Shown here piece by piece: positions 60,549 through 64,000 of a stretch of 64,000 bases of DNA (its first letter is position 1; every line of letters begins with the position of its first letter). Source of the DNA: Luteococcus japonicus (GTDB lineage: Bacteria; Actinomycetota; Actinomycetes; Propionibacteriales; Propionibacteriaceae); NCBI RefSeq assembly GCF_003752415.1, contig NZ_RKHG01000001.1, positions 1,240,001 to 1,304,000 of the forward strand, in the 5' to 3' direction. Under the pieces are notes generated by a model, which did not search any database, had not been told where the DNA came from, and saw only the letters and a list, made by a program, of their open reading frames with translations. A program made the translations under genes and the position numbers.

Positions 60549-61783
60549 GCACCGTGAACGTCCGCCCCTCGACCAACGCTGCAGGAGCCGTTGGGTACAT
60601 CCTCTACGGGCGTGACCCTGAGGTGCGAAAGGAGCTCCTCAAGGGCGGGTCGACACGTGCAGCCGCGTATGCGATGTCGATGATCGATGGTGGGGCGACT
60701 CCGGCGGAGTTCATAGCGTGTGCTGAGGCGCACGCCGCTGCTCATGGTCGGACGAACCAGCTTCAGAGCTATGTGCTGGCATTCCACCCGGACGAGTTCG
60801 ACGTGACCTCGCAAGCTGACCTTGAGCGCATCCGGGACGTGGCCGTCGAACTTGCGGAACGCATGCATAGCGCTGACTACATGGTCGCGGTGCACTCGGA
60901 CTCCGCCGGAGGTCACGGGCACGCGCACATCCTCGTCATCAACCACGACAACCTCACCGGTAAGAGCCTCCAGCGGTACACGTCGTGGAAGCACGGACTG
61001 CGCCAGCTGAACGACGAGCTGATGGCAGATGAGGGCCTGCGGGTGCTCCCCGATCCCGAGGAGCCGAAGCCCGGCTGGGAGCTGCGCCGCGAGGTATTCG
61101 CTCCGGGCGGGTTCGAGCAGGTCCTCGGTGACAAGGTCTACGACGCACTGACCGACTCACGCTCGTCGAATCGTGAGGCGTTCGAGCGCGTCCTCGCCGA
61201 GCACAAGGTCACGCTCGCGGTGACGAACCGCGACGGCTGGAGCTACAAGATGCGCCGGGACGACAACGGGAAGCTCGGAAGGAAGAAGGCCTCGGCGCTG
61301 ACACCCGAGTTCACCGCCGAAGGTGTGCAAGAGATTTTCGACTACCACCAGCAGAAGGAGCAGGCTCATGGGGGCGTTGGACAGGGTCAAGCAGGCCGAC
61401 GAGCAGCAGCGGACTACGGAGATGCTGGAGACCTTGATCTCGCAGCGCGACGCCGACAGGCAGCAAATCGCGAATCTGACGAAGACCGTCGCCGACCTGA
61501 CCGGGTACGTGAAGATCATGGACGAGGAGCAGGCGACGCGACTGGATCGTCTGTCGACCTCGCAGCAGCACGAGCTGCCCTCCACGCTGCCGCTCGACGC
61601 CGAGTCGAAGAACAGGCTGAACGAGATCGAGAAGACAATCGAAATCATCGCGCAGCAGCTCGGCAGCAGCGAGGTCGTGAAACTGCCCGACGGGTCCTCG
61701 GTGACCAGGGCGGACCTGGCCGCGCACTCGATGACGAGGAAGATCAGCGAGGAGCTGAAGACGACGGCCTCGGCCTCGGCTGA
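60545..61783 (+). CDS. Relaxase (MOB family), with a doubtful C-terminal tail
   Basis: The N-terminal part has a candidate nicking tyrosine (VGYILYGRD) and the three-histidine metal motif GHGHAH (H124, H126, H128). The relaxase would nick oriT and lead strand transfer. From about residue 275 the frame overlaps the next gene, which is clearly coding, and the translation becomes low complexity (QGQAGRRAAADYGDAGDL...). The true protein may end near 61370, or a frameshift may lie there. It is coupled by a 4-bp overlap to the MobC-like gene. Confidence 0.82.
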   Translation: MSTVNVRPSTNAAGAVGYILYGRDPEVRKELLKGGSTRAAAYAMSMIDGGATPAEFIACAEAHAAAHGRTNQLQSYVLAFHPDEFDVTSQADLERIRDVAVELAERMHSADYMVAVHSDSAGGHGHAHILVINHDNLTGKSLQRYTSWKHGLRQLNDELMADEGLRVLPDPEEPKPGWELRREVFAPGGFEQVLGDKVYDALTDSRSSNREAFERVLAEHKVTLAVTNRDGWSYKMRRDDNGKLGRKKASALTPEFTAEGVQEIFDYHQQKEQAHGGVGQGQAGRRAAADYGDAGDLDLAARRRQAANRESDEDRRRPDRVREDHGRGAGDATGSSVDLAAARAALHAAARRRVEEQAERDREDNRNHRAAARQQRGRETARRVLGDQGGPGRALDDEEDQRGAEDDGLGLG

Positions 61784-62312
61784 CCTCGCCGACGCCGTGC
61801 GCAAGCGCGGCAACGTCCGTATCGACACGGACAAGCTCACCGAACACGCCGTGAAGGTACTCGATGACCGGCTTGCGAAGGCCGTCGAAGCTCCCATCCA
61901 GAGGGTCGAGAAGACCGTCGCGGGGCTCGAAGGGCGTGTGAGCAAGCTCGGTACCGAGAAGCTCGCCGAGGTGACCGGCCGTGCCCACGAAGTGGTCAGC
62001 GCTGCTGGGCGGGCCGAGCGCCGGGTCGAGCAGCTCTCGGCGAAGGTCACCTGGGCGACGGTCGGGCGAATGTGCCTTGCACTCATCCCGTTCACCGTCG
62101 CGTTCATCATGCTCACGGGGATGGTCGGTGGGATCACGCAGATGCTCGGCCTCGGACCGCTGCTCGGATGGGCCTGGCACTCGTTCGCCGCCGCGAGCGT
62201 CTGGTGGACGAAGGGGCTCATTGCCCTCGCCGCCCTCGGCGGATGCGCTCTGTTCGGCTGGTTGCTCTGGTGGCTCGGCAAGAAGCTGTACGAGAGCTAT
62301 CGAGGCTGGTAG
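61368..62312 (+). CDS. Coiled-coil membrane protein of the mobilisation operon
   Basis: The 314-residue protein has a long heptad-rich region (residues about 5-230; VKQADEQQRTTEMLETLISQ..., LNEIEKTIEIIAQQLG) and two C-terminal hydrophobic segments (LALIPFTVAFIMLTGMVGGI; LIALAALGGCALFGWLLWWL). AAGGAG precedes the ATG at 61368. It could dock the relaxosome at the membrane, as MobB-like proteins do. The role is inferred. Confidence 0.75.
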   Translation: MGALDRVKQADEQQRTTEMLETLISQRDADRQQIANLTKTVADLTGYVKIMDEEQATRLDRLSTSQQHELPSTLPLDAESKNRLNEIEKTIEIIAQQLGSSEVVKLPDGSSVTRADLAAHSMTRKISEELKTTASASADLADAVRKRGNVRIDTDKLTEHAVKVLDDRLAKAVEAPIQRVEKTVAGLEGRVSKLGTEKLAEVTGRAHEVVSAAGRAERRVEQLSAKVTWATVGRMCLALIPFTVAFIMLTGMVGGITQMLGLGPLLGWAWHSFAAASVWWTKGLIALAALGGCALFGWLLWWLGKKLYESYRGW

Positions 62313-62325
62313 TCGACGAAAAGTG

Positions 62326-62357
62326 AGTGCCCCGCAGCCGAAGCTACGGGGCACTCT
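62326..62357. terminator. Bidirectional terminator between convergent element operons
   Basis: GAGTGCCCCG (62326-62335) and CGGGGCACTC (62348-62357) form a perfect 10-bp stem with a small inner AGC/GCT pair. It lies between the ends of the mobilisation operon and the antirestriction operon. Confidence 0.85.
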
Positions 62358-62361
62358 GCTA

Positions 62362-62568
62362 TCAGTCCAAGTCGGGGTCATCACCGAACAGCTCGGCATC
62401 GGTGTCGTAGTACCCGAGGAGGTCCCGCTGCTGATGGATCAGCTCGACGGTGGCCTTGTGCAAGGCGAGCAGGTCATGGAGATGGGCCTCCTCATCGCTC
62501 ATCTCGGGGTCGCCGACCCACCAGCGAAACGACTCGGCGTGGCTGTAGGCGTTGGACTCCGCGCTCAT
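62362..62568 (-). CDS. Small acidic hypothetical protein
   Basis: The 68-residue protein (MSAESNAYSHAESF...) is acidic with an amphipathic helix (EEAHLHDLLALHKATVELIHQQRDLLG). It starts 10 bp after the ardA stop and so is in its operon. No family is recognised. Confidence 0.6.
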   Translation of the reverse strand: MSAESNAYSHAESFRWWVGDPEMSDEEAHLHDLLALHKATVELIHQQRDLLGYYDTDAELFGDDPDLD

Positions 62569-62578
62569 GATCGCCCCC

Positions 62579-63133
62579 TCACAGGTCCCGGAAGATGAAC
62601 ACGGAGATCGCGTCGGCTCGGACGACCGTGTAGTCGTATTCGAGGTCGCGTGTCCAGGCATCCCAGTTGAAATAGCGCACAAGCTCTTCCGGCGCGTCTT
62701 CAGGGGTGACGCCGATCTCCTCGGCGAGGGTCTCGGCGTAGTCCCGGAAGCTGCCCCACGTACCGCAGAAGCGCTCCTCAAAATCGCTGACCGACGGAAG
62801 TTCTCCGGTGCCCTCGGCGACGTAGCTACCGGAGACCACCCAAGCGCGTAGAGCCTCGCGCTGGTGCTCGGGGACCGCGAGGAGGACACGAGCCCACTCG
62901 GCAGCCTCAGAGGGGCTCACCTCGCCCGAGACGGGAATGTTCTCGTGGTCCATGACCCACAGCTCCTCACAGCCGCTACGGACGCGGTGAGCACCGCCGT
63001 GGACGTCGGCAAGGGTGACTTCGTCGGCGTTCTCGGCGTCGAACCACTCGCCGACGAGGCGTCCTGAGTTGTGGCAGTGCAGGCAGCCGATCCAGGCTCG
63101 GGGTGTGGTGTCTGCGTTCGTTCGGGTGGTCAT
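62579..63133 (-). CDS. ardA: ArdA-type antirestriction protein
   Basis: The 184-residue acidic protein mimics DNA and inhibits type I restriction enzymes. The family signature is visible: RAWIGCLHCHNSGRLVGEWFDA, EELWVMDHENIP, SPSEAAEWARVL, and the C-terminal SFRDYAETLAEEIG...YFNWDAWTRDLEYDY. It would protect the element on entry into a new host. It is on the minus strand with the recombinase, away from the mobilisation operon. Confidence 0.92.
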   Translation of the reverse strand: MTTRTNADTTPRAWIGCLHCHNSGRLVGEWFDAENADEVTLADVHGGAHRVRSGCEELWVMDHENIPVSGEVSPSEAAEWARVLLAVPEHQREALRAWVVSGSYVAEGTGELPSVSDFEERFCGTWGSFRDYAETLAEEIGVTPEDAPEELVRYFNWDAWTRDLEYDYTVVRADAISVFIFRDL

Positions 63134-63237
63134 GGCGGGCCTCCTCCGTGGTCGAGGAGAGCGGCGGGCGCGACAGGCAGTCGTGCTCGGTGAATCGACG
63201 CGCTTACGCCACGTCGCCGCTCTCAAGAGGTCTCCCG

Positions 63238-63254
63238 GCCACGCTCCGCGTGGC
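63238..63254 (-). terminator. Small hairpin after the recombinase gene
   Basis: GCCACGC-TCC-GCGTGGC forms a perfect 7-bp stem 17 bp beyond the recombinase stop on the minus strand. It may separate recombinase and ardA transcription. Confidence 0.5.
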
Positions 63255-63270
63255 TAGCCAATCGGGAGGG

Positions 63271-64000
63271 CTACCTCCAGTCGACGACGACCGACTCGGT
63301 CCTGAACCCCTTGCGCCCGCGTGGCTGCGGCAGGAGGGTGACGGTGGCAAGGGTGTCGATGGTCTGGCGACGGAGGTCGAGCGAGGCCTCCCGGAACGCC
63401 GTGGCGGGGTCCTCGACGCCCAGGATCGGCGACAGTGCACCCGCACGCCCCTGCATGAGCCTCTCGGCCTCCAGCTCCTGGATACGAGCTTCTGCGGCGT
63501 CCCGAACGCGCTTGAGGTCACGTGCCTCAATGATCTCGGCATCGTAGTCGGCCTCGGCTCGCAGAATGCGCGCCCTTTGATCGCTGATCGCCGCGTCGAG
63601 GCCTGCTGCGTGCGGCCCGCCGTCCGCGACCTCGACCATCGCCCTCGCGTCCTTGCGTGCAAGACGCTTGGCGACGACACTCGTGACGAAATCGTCGATG
63701 GCGGCGCCCGAGCGAACGATGTGGCCCGCGCACTTGTACCCGCGCGGTGCCCCGGTCACCTTCCGCCCGCACATCTGCCCGGTCTCCTCGTCGACATAGC
63801 CGCACCGGTAGAGCCCGCTGCCGAGGTGCTTGCGCTTGGTCGAGCCAGAGGTGTTCGTGACCCGCTCCGTGTCGTCGAGGACGTGCTGAGCCTTCCACCA
63901 GGCCTCGTCGTCGACGATCGGCTCCCACTGCCCTCGGATCGGCTCTCCGGCATCGTCGCGGAGGATCTGCGCCTTCCACATCCGGCGGCGCTTCCCGTCC
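63271..64000 (-). CDS. Large serine recombinase (C-terminal part; cut by window edge)
   Basis: The visible 243 codons end with VVVDWR and contain the recombinase domain end (GEPIRGQWEPIVDDEAWWKAQHVLDD), the zinc ribbon cysteines (YRCGYVDEETGQMCGRK, YKCAGH) and a long coiled-coil region (DAAISDQRARILRAEADYDAEIIEARDLKRVRDAAEARIQELEAERL). The catalytic N-terminal domain lies beyond 64000. Such recombinases integrate and excise elements at attP/attB sites, so this is the likely integrase of the element. Confidence 0.92.
   Translation of the reverse strand, partial: DGKRRRMWKAQILRDDAGEPIRGQWEPIVDDEAWWKAQHVLDDTERVTNTSGSTKRKHLGSGLYRCGYVDEETGQMCGRKVTGAPRGYKCAGHIVRSGAAIDDFVTSVVAKRLARKDARAMVEVADGGPHAAGLDAAISDQRARILRAEADYDAEIIEARDLKRVRDAAEARIQELEAERLMQGRAGALSPILGVEDPATAFREASLDLRRQTIDTLATVTLLPQPRGRKGFRTESVVVDWR

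Noticed and set aside
1-64000. tRNA or rRNA genes
   Set aside because: No cloverleaf with T-loop GGTTCGAnnCC and matching acceptor arms, and no rRNA conserved blocks, were found.

Overview
The window is high-GC DNA with actinobacterial features: TANNNT -10 boxes, many apparently leaderless genes, dense 4-bp start/stop overlaps, a fused MrpA/B antiporter subunit and a DUF5997 protein paired with a LysR-substrate-domain protein. A Propionibacteriaceae-like host is my inference from overall gene content; there is no rRNA, tRNA or housekeeping marker here to fix taxonomy.

Region 1 (1-46 kb) is chromosomal. It holds a NiaP-like MFS transporter (cut by the left edge), a GNAT acetyltransferase, a salvage group (phosphoribosyltransferase, NCS1 permease, isochorismatase-type hydrolase), an SDR, a FUSC-type membrane protein, a COX15/CtaA-type heme protein and ilvD. 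A thiamine operon (MFS transporter-thiM-thiE) sits behind a clear TPP riboswitch. Then come a CYTH-CHAD protein, a complete six-gene Mrp cation/proton antiporter operon, a succinyl-CoA:acetate-type CoA-transferase with an HD-domain protein, several oxidoreductases with their regulators (GlxA/AraC, LysR, HxlR), pcp plus a DJ-1/PfpI protein, and an Rrf2-Ric-radical SAM operon that looks like nitrosative or iron-sulfur stress repair. An ArsR regulator, a GH79-like lipoprotein, a decayed lipoprotein gene, an LLM monooxygenase and an aldo/keto reductase follow.

Region 2 (46.2-55.4 kb) is an accessory island. Eight direct copies of a 26-bp repeat (core GCGGAACTCCACC), all in one orientation, separate small gene units: a Cys-rich immunity-like protein, a Fic AMP-transferase, an AAA ATPase of the DUF4143 type, a Tat lipoprotein with a BPL_N-like domain (followed by an IS1380 insertion with a CTAG target duplication), an IS3 remnant, a regulator plus M23 peptidase pair, and a second copy of the immunity-like protein. 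The first and last units are both exactly 599 bp repeat-to-repeat and are paralogous.

Region 3 (55.5 kb to the right edge) is an integrated mobile element. A long non-coding leader holds two tandem pseudoknots, 100 nt apart, with compensatory base changes, and then a hairpin that buries the Shine-Dalgarno of a HTH/excisionase-like gene. Downstream come a family-B DNA polymerase with a complete exonuclease site, small proteins, a MobC-like protein, a relaxase and a coiled-coil membrane protein. On the opposite strand lie ardA-type antirestriction and a large serine recombinase that runs off the window. The element appears able to excise, mobilise and perhaps prime or replicate its own DNA; a pipolin-like lifestyle is a hypothesis.

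About ten genes carry single-base shifts, mostly in C, G or T runs. These look more like residual assembly indels than real gene decay, so such genes are annotated across the shift and flagged.
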